Assembly: GCF_003589925.1 (NCBI RefSeq) | Contig: NZ_CP032382.1 | Location: 1,054,001-1,118,000 of the forward strand | Direction of reading: 5' to 3' | Length of the DNA stretch: 64,000 nt | Origin: Chryseolinea soli | Lineage (GTDB): Bacteria; Bacteroidota; Bacteroidia; Cytophagales; Cyclobacteriaceae | Shown here: positions 9,901 through 18,409 of the stretch, one piece after another | Layout of the letters: the number at the start of each line of letters is the position of its first letter | Position numbering within the stretch: position 1 is the first letter of the stretch | Program-made: the position numbers and the translations under genes | The notes under the pieces: model-generated | Database searches by the model: none | The model's input: only the letters and a program-made list of their open reading frames with translations | Told to the model about the DNA's origin: nothing

Positions 9901-12312
9901 ATGTTAAAAAATTACTTTATCACCTCTTTCCGGAGCCTGCTCAAGAATAAAAACTACAGCCTCATCAACATCGGGGGGCTGACTTTGGGCATCACCTGTG
10001 TCTTTTTGATCCTGCAGTATCTTCGCACGGAGCTGGCCTACGACAGGTTCCACACCGGCGCGGAAAATATTTACCGCGTGGTCTGGGAAGGCGGTGATCC
10101 ACAGACGCGCACTCCCCACCCCATGGCGCAGGCCATGGTGAGCGACTTTCCGGAAGTGGAGAGCGCGGTCAGCCTAACCCCGCTCTGGGGTCCCGGCCTC
10201 ACCCGGCGGACGTTCTCCTTCCGGAACATGGAAAAAGATATTCAGTACGAGGAAAGAGAAGTACTGGCCGTGGACAGCACGTTCTTCAAAGTATTTTCAT
10301 TCTCGTTGGTCAAAGGCGATCTCAACAAAGTATTGAAACGAACCGACGGTGTCCTGATCTCCGAATCGGCTGCCAAAAAATATTTCGGCAACGACGATCC
10401 CATGGACAAATTGCTGTCGGTAGACGACGACCGAAACACCATCGCGGTGATCGGTGTCTTCAAAGATGTGCCGGTGCTATCGCATTTTCATGCCGACTTC
10501 CTGGTGCCGTATGTCCGCGAAAAAGCGGGCAGCGATCCGGACAGTGAATATTATACCTGGAAAGATTTCGGCCACTACAATTACGTCCGCCTGAAGCCTG
10601 GAACGGATGCCAAGGCGCTTGAAGCCAAGCTCCTGCCGTGGATAAAAAAATATGAGGACTGGCCGTCCGAAACTTTCCGGTATCTCGAAGAGAATCACTA
10701 TCGCTTCCGGCTGCAACCCATCACCGACATTCACTTGCGATCAAACCTGCGTTGGGAACTCGAGCCAAACGGCAACATCGAGTATGTGTATATGATGAGC
10801 GCTGCGGCCATCCTGATCCTGGTCATTGCCTGTATCAACTTTGTAAACCTCAGCACCGCGCAATCGTCGGGACGGGCCAAGGAGATTGGCATACGCAAAT
10901 CGCTGGGCGCTTTCCGCGGGCAGCTGATGACGCAATTCACCGGGGAATCCGTGTTGGTGGCACTGGTGGCTACCGTGCTTTCGCTGGTGATCATCGAATT
11001 GATATCGCCACTGTTCAGTTTTGCCACCCATCAGCAAATGCACCTTACCGGCTACTCCATCGCAGCGCTCCTAACGCTTGGGCTGGTAGCCGGACTGCTG
11101 GCGGGATTCTATCCTTCGGTTTTTCTTTCTGGCGTGAAGCCTGCTTCGGTTTTGAAAGGCAAATTGCTGCAAAGTCCCCGGGGGGCGAGATTGCGAAATG
11201 GATTCACCGTGTTTCAGTTTAGCGCTTCCATGATCCTGATCTGTGTGAGCGCCATCATCTATAAACAATTGAACGCCGTGGAGCACCGCTCGCTCGGTTT
11301 CAACAAAGAAGCCGTCATCGTGATCCCGATAAAAAATCGCGCTGCCCTTCGCGGCCACCAGGATGAGTTGCACACGGAGCTCGGCAAATTGAAGGGCGTC
11401 ATGGAAGTGTCGGCAGCCTCCAACATTCCGGGCCGCTCGTTCAACCAGCAAAACGTGCACGCCGTTGCCGATCCGAACCACGATGTCGACATGTCGGAAT
11501 TTGACGTGAGCTATGACCTGCTGAAAGTGCTCGACATTCCGCTCGCCGACGGCCGCGACTTCCTCCGCGAAAATCCGGCCGACGCCACCGGCTTCCTGCT
11601 CAACGAGACCGCCGCCAGAAGCCTCAACCTGGATCAGCCCGTCGGGAAGGAAATTGTGTTGGATCGCGACGGTGATCTGCAAACGGGAAGCATCCTCGGC
11701 ATCGTAAAAGATTTTCATTATCAATCGCTCCACCAGGCCGTGCAGCCCCTCATTTTCACCGTGCGCAACGCCTACTTCAACTATGTGCTCGTAAAATTAA
11801 ACACCTCCGATTTCGATGCGACACTAAAGGATGTCACGGCTACCTGGAAAAAGTTCGACAACCGTTTCGGGTTCGAGTTCTCGTTCTTGTCCGACACGCT
11901 CAACGAACAATATGCCGAAGAACAAAAGATCTCCAATGTGCTGCTCGTGTTTTCGGTGGTGGCCATTCTTATTGCCTGCTTAGGGTTGCTGGGCATTGCT
12001 GCCCTCACCTTCCAGAACCGCACGAAGGAAGTGAGCGTGCGCAAAGTGTTGGGCGCAAGCTTTGCCGACCTGGTGTTCATCCTGTTGAAGGACTTTACCA
12101 AGCTCGTATTGTTCGCCGTCTTGCTGGCCACGCCGGTGGCCTGGTGGCTGATGAACGAGTGGTTGCAGAATTTCACTTACCGGGTAGAGGTAAATCCGTT
12201 TATCTTCGCCGGCGCCGGGTTGGCCCTCATTGGCCTGGCGTGGGGCACGCTCAGCGCCCTGACGTTGAAAATGGCCCGTGTCAATCCTGCGACCACGCTG
12301 AAAAACGAGTAG
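9901..12312 (+). CDS. FtsX/MacB-like ABC transporter permease
   Basis: The 803-residue protein has the duplicated layout of Bacteroidota FtsX-like permeases. It starts with SFRSLLKNKNYSLINIGGLTLGI and one membrane helix, then a periplasmic MacB-PCD domain (about 45-270), three helices around 285-420 with GIRKSLGA, a second helix plus periplasmic domain (about 430-680), and three final helices with VSVRKVLGAS. Such proteins pair with an ATP-binding subunit of the MacB/LolD type, and none is adjacent. A free LolD-like ATPase is encoded at 28253-28975, but a functional link is a guess. Substrate is unknown; export of peptides, antibiotics or lipoproteins is typical of the family. Confidence 0.88.
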   Translation: MLKNYFITSFRSLLKNKNYSLINIGGLTLGITCVFLILQYLRTELAYDRFHTGAENIYRVVWEGGDPQTRTPHPMAQAMVSDFPEVESAVSLTPLWGPGLTRRTFSFRNMEKDIQYEEREVLAVDSTFFKVFSFSLVKGDLNKVLKRTDGVLISESAAKKYFGNDDPMDKLLSVDDDRNTIAVIGVFKDVPVLSHFHADFLVPYVREKAGSDPDSEYYTWKDFGHYNYVRLKPGTDAKALEAKLLPWIKKYEDWPSETFRYLEENHYRFRLQPITDIHLRSNLRWELEPNGNIEYVYMMSAAAILILVIACINFVNLSTAQSSGRAKEIGIRKSLGAFRGQLMTQFTGESVLVALVATVLSLVIIELISPLFSFATHQQMHLTGYSIAALLTLGLVAGLLAGFYPSVFLSGVKPASVLKGKLLQSPRGARLRNGFTVFQFSASMILICVSAIIYKQLNAVEHRSLGFNKEAVIVIPIKNRAALRGHQDELHTELGKLKGVMEVSAASNIPGRSFNQQNVHAVADPNHDVDMSEFDVSYDLLKVLDIPLADGRDFLRENPADATGFLLNETAARSLNLDQPVGKEIVLDRDGDLQTGSILGIVKDFHYQSLHQAVQPLIFTVRNAYFNYVLVKLNTSDFDATLKDVTATWKKFDNRFGFEFSFLSDTLNEQYAEEQKISNVLLVFSVVAILIACLGLLGIAALTFQNRTKEVSVRKVLGASFADLVFILLKDFTKLVLFAVLLATPVAWWLMNEWLQNFTYRVEVNPFIFAGAGLALIGLAWGTLSALTLKMARVNPATTLKNE

Positions 12313-12382
12313 CCAGTTCCTTCCTGCTTTGCTGTGATCTCCCGGTTTTCCGGAAAGCCGAAAAAGCTTTCGGAATTATCCA

Positions 12383-12408
12383 TAAGTTTGTACACTAATT
12401 ATTAGTGT
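12383..12408 (+). promoter_or_regulatory. Promoter -7 box and MarR operator candidate of the marR-like gene
   Basis: TAAGTTTG at 12383-12390 matches the Bacteroidota -7 consensus TAnnTTTG. Directly after it lies the perfect 17-bp palindrome ACACTAAT-T-ATTAGTGT (12392-12408), which ends one base before the ATG. A repressor bound here would cover the transcription start, so autoregulation by the MarR protein is likely. Confidence 0.7.
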
Positions 12409-12409
12409 T

Positions 12410-12841
12410 ATGAACGACGACCAGTATAGCTCCTATTCTTTCTTGTTGGACCGCACGGCGAAGCGCGTAAAGCAATACGCCCAGCAGCGCTTCACCGAAC
12501 TGGGGTTCAATGTCACCGTGGATCAATGGATCGTGTTGAAACATCTCTACGAACACGACAGCATGAAACAAAACGAGCTGGCCGAGTTCCTGTTCAAAGA
12601 CAACCCCACACTCACCCGGATCATCGACCTGCTCTGCGACAAAGGTCTCACCGTGCGCAATGTGCATCCCACGGATCGCCGCAGTTTCATGGTGAGCCTG
12701 ACCAAGGAAGGCACGAAGAAAGTAGAGCAACTGAGCCCGAAAATAAAAACCATCCGCCTCAAGGCCTGGGAGGGCCTCTCCGAGCGCGACTTCAACCAAT
12801 TCAAAAGGATCCTGGACACGATCTATAAGAATTTAGGCTAA
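12410..12841 (+). CDS. MarR family transcriptional regulator
   Basis: The 143-residue product has the winged-helix fold of MarR proteins: dimerisation helices at both ends, recognition helix region QNELAEFLFKDNPTLTRIID (about 56-75), and a wing with HPTDRRSFMVSLT containing the conserved D-R-R. These dimers usually repress their own gene and neighbours and are released by small phenolic or oxidising ligands. A perfect palindrome overlaps its promoter, and a related shorter palindrome sits upstream of the next gene, so it probably controls the ferredoxin reductase/ferredoxin pair that follows. The transcript is probably leaderless or nearly so, because the start codon is about 20 bases from the -7 box. 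Confidence 0.9.
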   Translation: MNDDQYSSYSFLLDRTAKRVKQYAQQRFTELGFNVTVDQWIVLKHLYEHDSMKQNELAEFLFKDNPTLTRIIDLLCDKGLTVRNVHPTDRRSFMVSLTKEGTKKVEQLSPKIKTIRLKAWEGLSERDFNQFKRILDTIYKNLG

Positions 12842-12886
12842 AAAAGGCCTTTTTCTGAAACTTATTCGTGTAGAAATAGTTGTTAT

Positions 12887-12911
12887 ACTAATAGTTATTA
12901 CACTACATTTA
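12887..12911 (+). promoter_or_regulatory. Second MarR-box candidate and -7 box upstream of the ferredoxin reductase gene
   Basis: ACTAATAGT at 12887-12895 is a 9-bp palindrome sharing the ACTAAT half with the operator at 12392-12408. TACATTTA at 12904-12911 is a near match to TAnnTTTG. The spacing places the box between the -33 and -7 elements of this promoter. Confidence 0.45.
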
Positions 12912-12934
12912 CACATATACCAACACAGAACGCT

Positions 12935-13939
12935 ATGATCCAGACAGACATTTGCATTATCGGGGCCGGGCCGGTGGGCCTGTTTGCCGTATTCGAAGCC
13001 GGGCTTTTGAAAATGCGTTGTCACCTGATCGATGCGTTGCCGCAGATTGGCGGGCAACTCTCGGAGATCTATCCCAAGAAGCCGATCTATGACATTCCCG
13101 GTTTTCCCGAAGTGAACGCTCAAACTCTGGTGGACAACCTCCGCGAGCAGATCGAGCCTTTCAAACCCACGTTCACGCTGGGCGAGCGCGTGGATGGCCT
13201 GACGCGAACGGAAGACGGCAGCTTCATCGTCACCACCGTCGACGGCACGCAAGTGAAGAGTAAAGTGGTGGTGATCGCTGCGGGATTGGGGAGCTTCGAA
13301 CCGCGTAAGCCCGAGTTGCAAAACCTGGAGCGCTTTGAAGGTCGCGGTGTTACCTATATGGTGAAGGACCCTGAAACGTTTCGCCAGCGCAGGCTCGTGA
13401 TCGCCGGCGGCGGCGACTCGGCCCTCGATTGGACCATTTATCTGTCCTCCATCGCCGAGCGCGTCACCCTGATCCATCGCAACGAATCGTTTCGCGGTGC
13501 GCCCGATTCTGCGGAGAAAGTATTGAAGCTTGCCGCCGAAGGTAAGATCGACCTTTTGCTCAGCGCCAACCTGCAATCTGTGAATGGCAACGGCGTTGTG
13601 AAGAGCGTGTCGGTGGTGGACAAGCAAAAAGTTGTAAAGGAAATTGAAACCGATTTTCTCATCCCACTCTTTGGCCTGAGCCCCAAGCTGGGACCCATTG
13701 CCGACTGGGGACTGAACCTCGACAAGAGCGCCATTGAAGTGAACACGGTGGATTACTCCACCAACGTGGAAGGCATCTTCGCGATTGGCGACATCAACAC
13801 CTATCCCGGAAAATTGAAGCTCATTCTCTGCGGCTTTCATGAAGCGGCATTGATGGCACAACGTGCATTTGAGTTTGTGTATCCCAGTCAAAAGCTCAGC
13901 TTTAAGTACACGACCGTCAACGGTGTGAATGCTTTTTGA
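12935..13939 (+). CDS. Ferredoxin-NADP reductase (thioredoxin-reductase-like, YumC type)
   Basis: The 334-residue product has two dinucleotide-binding domains: FAD motif IIGAGPVGLFAVFEAG (about 7-22) and NAD(P) motif IAGGGDSALDW (about 155-165), plus GIFAIGDIN (about 283-291) near the flavin. The CxxC redox pair of thioredoxin reductase is absent, which together with IGGQLSEIYPKK marks the type-2 ferredoxin-NADP reductase group. It transfers electrons between NADPH and ferredoxin. The gene immediately downstream encodes a 2Fe-2S ferredoxin, its probable partner. A MarR regulator is encoded directly upstream. Confidence 0.9.
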   Translation: MIQTDICIIGAGPVGLFAVFEAGLLKMRCHLIDALPQIGGQLSEIYPKKPIYDIPGFPEVNAQTLVDNLREQIEPFKPTFTLGERVDGLTRTEDGSFIVTTVDGTQVKSKVVVIAAGLGSFEPRKPELQNLERFEGRGVTYMVKDPETFRQRRLVIAGGGDSALDWTIYLSSIAERVTLIHRNESFRGAPDSAEKVLKLAAEGKIDLLLSANLQSVNGNGVVKSVSVVDKQKVVKEIETDFLIPLFGLSPKLGPIADWGLNLDKSAIEVNTVDYSTNVEGIFAIGDINTYPGKLKLILCGFHEAALMAQRAFEFVYPSQKLSFKYTTVNGVNAF

Positions 13940-13965
13940 TCACTGAAATAACCTACGGCCAGACT

Positions 13966-14289
13966 ATGATAACGTTCTCCGTTGAAGACTACACCGGCCA
14001 GGTGCAAACCCTGGAACTGCCGGGCGACATCAACCTAAGCCTGATGGAGGTATTGAAGGCTTCCGACTATCCCATCGCCGCCACCTGTGGGGGCATGGCC
14101 CTGTGCGCCACGTGTCATCTCGAAGTGGTGTCGGGAGGCGACCGGCTGCCAGCAGCCGGCGATGCTGAACTCGACATGCTGGATACATTGCCCAACGCCA
14201 CCGCGCAAAGCCGGCTGGCGTGTCAGATCCGGTTGAGCGAAAATCTGCAAGGGGCCCGCTTTGCGCTGAAAGCGCCGGCCTTGGTTTAG
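13966..14289 (+). CDS. 2Fe-2S ferredoxin (adrenodoxin type)
   Basis: The 107-residue protein has the cluster-binding Cys pattern of adrenodoxin/putidaredoxin ferredoxins: C-x5-C-x2-C in CGGMALCATC (about 41-50) and a fourth Cys in SRLACQI (about 86). The ATG at 13966 is preferred because it directly precedes the first beta strand. An in-frame TTG at 13936 overlaps the stop of the reductase gene and would add ten residues. It is the likely electron carrier for the reductase encoded just before it. The ultimate acceptor (for example a P450, hydroxylase or Fe-S assembly) is not encoded nearby. Confidence 0.92.
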   Translation: MITFSVEDYTGQVQTLELPGDINLSLMEVLKASDYPIAATCGGMALCATCHLEVVSGGDRLPAAGDAELDMLDTLPNATAQSRLACQIRLSENLQGARFALKAPALV

Positions 14290-14487
14290 GATGAGCACCC
14301 TTTTTCAATAGCCATCCCAACGCCGTAGATACCGGTCTGGCGGGTTGCAGGACCAACACGCCGTCGGCTCCTGATCCGATCTTATTTCTTTCTCCACAAA
14401 CGTTACCGGTAAAATGCCAAAGGGGCATAACACTTGGGATTTGGAAAATTTGTATTTTCATGCGGACCCTAAATCTATTGATCTCCC

Positions 14488-16740
14488 ATGGCTCTTATTC
14501 TCCCAAAGCGCAGGCTTTTGGTTAAACTCGTTCTCCTGGTCATCGTTCCTGTTCTGCTACTCCTTTTGTTCGTACTTTTTATCGCGATGTTTCCCGCCTC
14601 CACCTCCCTGGTTTGGACTGGGGCTTTAGTGGCGACCTTTGCTTATGCCTTGTTTGCTTTTTTGTTTCTCACGGCATTCACCCGGCGTTTTGAGAAAGTG
14701 GAGGAAGTGTCGAAGCTTTTAGCAGAAGGGAAATTGGATGAGCCGTTCCACCAAAATGGCCAGGACGAGTTCATGGCCATCACACAATCTATCCACCTGG
14801 CCGGCGAAGGGTTGAAGACCAAAACTGCGTTTGCCAACCACATCGGCGACGGAAATTTGCAAGCCACCTATGAGCCCACGAGCGCCGACGATCAGTTGGG
14901 TCTCTCCTTGCTGAAAATAAAAGAGAACCTCCTCGCTGTGAAAGACGAGGACCGGAAACGCAACTGGACCACCGACGGGTTGGCGCGCTTTGTGGAAGTG
15001 ATGCGCACCGACAAGAGCCTGAGCGAACTCTGCCACGACATCCTCCGGAATCTGGTGGTGTTGTTGCGCGCCAACCAAGGCACCATTTTCATCATCAACA
15101 CCACCGACATGGGCGACACCCAGCTGAGCATGCAGGCGTGCTATGCCTTCGATCGCCGGAAATATCTCAGCAAAACCATCACGCCGGGCGAAGGGCTTAT
15201 CGGTCAGGTCTTCCTCGAAAAGCGGACCACGTACCTGAAGAATGTGCCCGACAATTTTGTGCGCATCACCTCCGGTCTCGGCGACGCCAACCCGCGCTTT
15301 GTTTTGATCGCTCCGCTGAAAATGAATGAAGACGTTGTCGGCGTTGTGGAGCTCGCTTCGTTCAAGGAATTTGAAAAACACGAGATCGCTTTCGTGGAGA
15401 AGATCGGCGAAACCATTGCGCACAACATCATCTCCTTTCGCACGGCCGAACACACGCGTAAACTTTTACAAGATTCGCAGGAACAGACCGAGCATATGCG
15501 CGCCCAGGAAGAGGAGTTGCGCCAAAACCAGGAGGAGCTGCAGGCCACCCAGGAGGAGATCAGCCGGAAATACCACGAGTTGTTCCGCCAACTGACCAGC
15601 CTAAACCATCAATCCCGCTTCGACCAACTCAAGTCCATCACCTCCACCAAGAAGCGCAACGTAGAGTACTATTTCGACATCATCCGGAACCAGATCATCA
15701 CCTTCTCGGAAAACAAGATGGTGATCGATGCCATGAAAAGCTTTGGCCATGCATTCGATGCGTTGCCGCCTGAAAATCCGGCGCAGATGAAGGACAGCGT
15801 GAGACAATACTACACGAGTGAATTTATGCCGCGCCTGCAGGATAATATTTCACATGTGGAAAAGGTGGAGAACTATTTGCCGCCGGCCGGCATTGCTACC
15901 GTGCTGCAATACGTCTTCATCTCAGCCAACCCGCACCCTACGGGCCAAAAATCGTTGATGATCACGTCGCGCGACAACAGCGACTACGGCCGGGTGCATG
16001 CCCTCTATCACCCCGTGATGCTCAGCTTCCTGGAGAAGTTTGGCTACTACGACATTTTTCTCGTCGATCCCATCACAGGCAACATTGTGTACAGCGTTTT
16101 TAAAGAGGTGGACTTTGGCACCAGCCTGCTCACCGGGCGATACCAGACCACAAACTTCGGACGCGTGGTGAAGGCGGCCATCGAAAGCACGGATAAAAAT
16201 TTTGTGAAGCTGGTGGACTTCGAGCCTTATGCACCTTCTTACCATGCCCCGGCATCTTTCATTGCTTGTCCGATCTATGACAACGACAAAAAAATAGGCA
16301 TCCTCGTTTTTCAAATGCCCATCAACAAGATCAATCAAATCTTGACAGGCGACAATCACTGGCGCGAAGACGGCCTCGGCGAAAGCGGCGAGACCTACAT
16401 GGTGGGTCCCGACCACAAGCTCCGTTCCATTGCCCGCGACCTCATCGAAAACAAACGGCACTACCTGGCCACGCTCAAGGGAAACGGCTACGACGAGAAA
16501 GCCCTTCATCAAATCGACCGGATGAACACCAGCATTTTGGTTGAGCAGCTTGACATGGACTCCATTGATCTTGCCCTGAGTGGGCAGACGGGTACAAAAA
16601 TTGAAAAAAATTCTTCTGGTGAAGAGCTACTCAACGCCTATGCGCCGTTGTCGATCCCGGACGTGCAGTGGGTCATTCTTTCGTCCATGAAAGAAACGGA
16701 AGCATCGCAGCGCATCAATGAGCTTCGAAAGCAGGGATAA
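14488..16740 (+). CDS. Membrane sensor with HAMP-like, GAF, coiled-coil and Cache-like domains, no output domain
   Basis: The 750-residue product starts with two adjacent membrane helices (about 10-36 and 43-63), then a HAMP-like linker (about 64-115), a linker helix region, a GAF domain (about 165-320, with ITPGEGLIGQVF and VGVVELAS), a long coiled coil rich in Gln and Glu (about 322-380), and a large C-terminal Cache-like domain (about 390-745; YDIFLVDPITGNIVYSV, GETYMVG and YAPLSIPDVQWVILS). In known relatives a kinase, cyclase or phosphatase domain follows, but here the protein ends after the Cache part. With only two N-terminal helices the GAF and Cache parts share one side of the membrane. 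Function is unknown, and signalling through a partner protein is inferred. Confidence 0.8.
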   Translation: MALILPKRRLLVKLVLLVIVPVLLLLLFVLFIAMFPASTSLVWTGALVATFAYALFAFLFLTAFTRRFEKVEEVSKLLAEGKLDEPFHQNGQDEFMAITQSIHLAGEGLKTKTAFANHIGDGNLQATYEPTSADDQLGLSLLKIKENLLAVKDEDRKRNWTTDGLARFVEVMRTDKSLSELCHDILRNLVVLLRANQGTIFIINTTDMGDTQLSMQACYAFDRRKYLSKTITPGEGLIGQVFLEKRTTYLKNVPDNFVRITSGLGDANPRFVLIAPLKMNEDVVGVVELASFKEFEKHEIAFVEKIGETIAHNIISFRTAEHTRKLLQDSQEQTEHMRAQEEELRQNQEELQATQEEISRKYHELFRQLTSLNHQSRFDQLKSITSTKKRNVEYYFDIIRNQIITFSENKMVIDAMKSFGHAFDALPPENPAQMKDSVRQYYTSEFMPRLQDNISHVEKVENYLPPAGIATVLQYVFISANPHPTGQKSLMITSRDNSDYGRVHALYHPVMLSFLEKFGYYDIFLVDPITGNIVYSVFKEVDFGTSLLTGRYQTTNFGRVVKAAIESTDKNFVKLVDFEPYAPSYHAPASFIACPIYDNDKKIGILVFQMPINKINQILTGDNHWREDGLGESGETYMVGPDHKLRSIARDLIENKRHYLATLKGNGYDEKALHQIDRMNTSILVEQLDMDSIDLALSGQTGTKIEKNSSGEELLNAYAPLSIPDVQWVILSSMKETEASQRINELRKQG

Positions 16741-16743
16741 ACT

Positions 16744-17352
16744 TCAAACAGCGCTCACCGCTGTGCCCAAAGCCTGAAGCAGGGCCAGGGCTTCCTCGAA
16801 TTTTTCTTTTTGTTTTAAGGGAAAGTGGATGGTCATCCGGCATCGGTCGGCAAATTCCTGTTCTCCCATTTGAACCGTGAGATCTTTTATCAGCCGCATC
16901 ACTTCGGGAGTTGCTGAATAGTCATATTGTAGTATTACGGTTTCCATGACGTCTTTTTGAATGATCGTGCCGTGTTGTAGGGCATCGTCTGCCGCGGCTT
17001 TGTAGGCGGTGATCAATCCGCCCACGCCAAGCTTTATGCCACCAAAATAGCGCACCACCACGATGAGCACGTCAGTCAATCCTTTGGCGCGGATCTGTCC
17101 GAGAATGGGATCGCCGGCGGAGTGGTTGGGTTCGCCATCGTCGGCCGCGCGGAAATGTTTTTGGTCAGGGCCCAGCATCCAGGCGTAGCAGTGGTGGCGG
17201 GCGTCGAAATATTCTTTGCGCAGGGCTTCCAGTTTCTCCTTGATCTCGCCGGCGGACGTCACCGGGTAGGCGAAGGCCAGGAATTTGCTTCCTTTTTCCT
17301 TATAGCTCCCCTGCGCGGGGGTCTGGAGGGTGAGGTACGAATAGACGGGCAT
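16744..17352 (-). CDS. YigZ/IMPACT family protein
   Basis: The 202-residue product matches the YigZ/IMPACT family: an N-terminal RNase-PH-like fold with KGSKFLAFAYPV, HHCYAWMLG, DDGEPNHSAGDPIL and VVRYFGGIKLGVGGLITAY, followed by a small ferredoxin-like C-terminal domain. The start at 17352 gives the usual N-terminus (MPVYSYLTL). A longer frame reaches 17457 but has no family features. In eukaryotes IMPACT inhibits GCN2, while the bacterial role is unsettled and thought to involve translation or nucleic-acid binding. It stops three bases from the stop of the convergent sensor gene. Confidence 0.88.
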   Translation of the reverse strand: MPVYSYLTLQTPAQGSYKEKGSKFLAFAYPVTSAGEIKEKLEALRKEYFDARHHCYAWMLGPDQKHFRAADDGEPNHSAGDPILGQIRAKGLTDVLIVVVRYFGGIKLGVGGLITAYKAAADDALQHGTIIQKDVMETVILQYDYSATPEVMRLIKDLTVQMGEQEFADRCRMTIHFPLKQKEKFEEALALLQALGTAVSAV

Positions 17353-17469
17353 GTAACCGGGACGGAGATTTTGCGTCAAAGAAAGAGAATTAAAAATTCC
17401 AGGCCAACCCGTGCAACCTTGGTCTGGGAGGATCAGTCTATACGGGTAAGACATCAATATTCAAGAAAT

Positions 17470-18288
17470 ATGAAAAAACATGCATTCCTCTTCGCGCTTG
17501 CGCTCCTCGTGCTGGCCTCGTGGGCACAAGCCCAGACACGCGAAACCCGCAACGTGAGCACCTTCACCAAGATCGCTTTCCGCGTCCCGGGCAAGCTTTA
17601 CCTGCGCCAGGGCAGTCCGCAAAAAGTAGAGATCGAAGGCAGGAAAGACGTGCTGGAAGAGATCGAAACCGAAGTGGACGGCAGCAAGCTCGTGATCGGC
17701 AAAGAAGGTGAATGGAAGTTTTGGCGCTGGAAGGAAGGCGACGAGGTGAATGTCTACATCACCGTAAAAGATATTGAAGGCATCAGCGTGGCCGGCTCCG
17801 GCGATGTGATCGCCGAAACCAAGATCATCGCAGGCGACCTCGACCTCAACGTGAGTGGCTCGGGCAACCTGAAACTGGAAGCCGAAGCCAGCGGCGATAT
17901 TGAAAGCGACGTGAGCGGCAGCGGCGACATCAACCTGAAAGGCAAATGCCGGAGTTTCAACAGCGACGTGAGCGGCTCCGGAAAAGTGATCCTGGCCATC
18001 ACGGTCAGCGGCACGGCCGACTTCGGTGTGACGGGCTCGGGCAAGATCGAAGCCACAGGCACCGCCGGCAATGTGAAAACAACGATCAGCGGCTCGGGAA
18101 AAGTGCTGGCCGCTAACCTGGAAACCAGCAAATGCGAAGTACGGATCTCCGGCTCGGGTGATGTAGAGATCAACGTGAAAGACGAATTGGACACCAGCAT
18201 CTCCGGCAGCGGCAGTGTTGGTTACAAGGGAAATCCCAGTCGCGTGAACAGCCATTCCTCTGGCAGCGGACATGTACATAAACTGTGA
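17470..18288 (+). CDS. Head GIN domain (DUF2807) secreted beta-helix protein
   Basis: The 272-residue product has a signal peptide cut after SWAQA (about residue 22) and then a repetitive right-handed beta-helix. Each turn ends in a Gly-Ser-Gly or Ser-Gly-Ser-Gly step (more than ten copies from about residue 103 to the C-terminus), the hallmark of the putative auto-transporter adhesin, head GIN domain. Such proteins are periplasmic or surface exposed in Bacteroidota; function is not established. The start at 17470 is chosen for the signal peptide, although the frame is open far upstream. A terminator follows. Confidence 0.85.
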   Translation: MKKHAFLFALALLVLASWAQAQTRETRNVSTFTKIAFRVPGKLYLRQGSPQKVEIEGRKDVLEEIETEVDGSKLVIGKEGEWKFWRWKEGDEVNVYITVKDIEGISVAGSGDVIAETKIIAGDLDLNVSGSGNLKLEAEASGDIESDVSGSGDINLKGKCRSFNSDVSGSGKVILAITVSGTADFGVTGSGKIEATGTAGNVKTTISGSGKVLAANLETSKCEVRISGSGDVEINVKDELDTSISGSGSVGYKGNPSRVNSHSSGSGHVHKL

Positions 18289-18311
18289 TCCATTCACAGA
18301 CCACATAAACT

Positions 18312-18337
18312 AAGCGGGCCAACACCCGCTTTTTTTA
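18312..18337 (+). terminator. Rho-independent terminator after the head GIN gene
   Basis: The 7-bp stem AAGCGGG (18312-18318) and CCCGCTT (18325-18331) has a 6-base loop and is followed by a run of T. Confidence 0.9.
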
Positions 18338-18409
18338 TGACCGTTTACGGGTATTGCAATCCCGAGGGCAGAATGTTATCTTCATTGACCCTAACCCTCT
18401 CTAACATTT

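Noticed and set aside
12841..12854. AAAAAGGCCTTTTT after the MarR stop codon as a terminator
   Set aside because: It is a perfect palindrome without a loop, so a stable hairpin is unlikely. It ends about 30 bases before the next promoter region.
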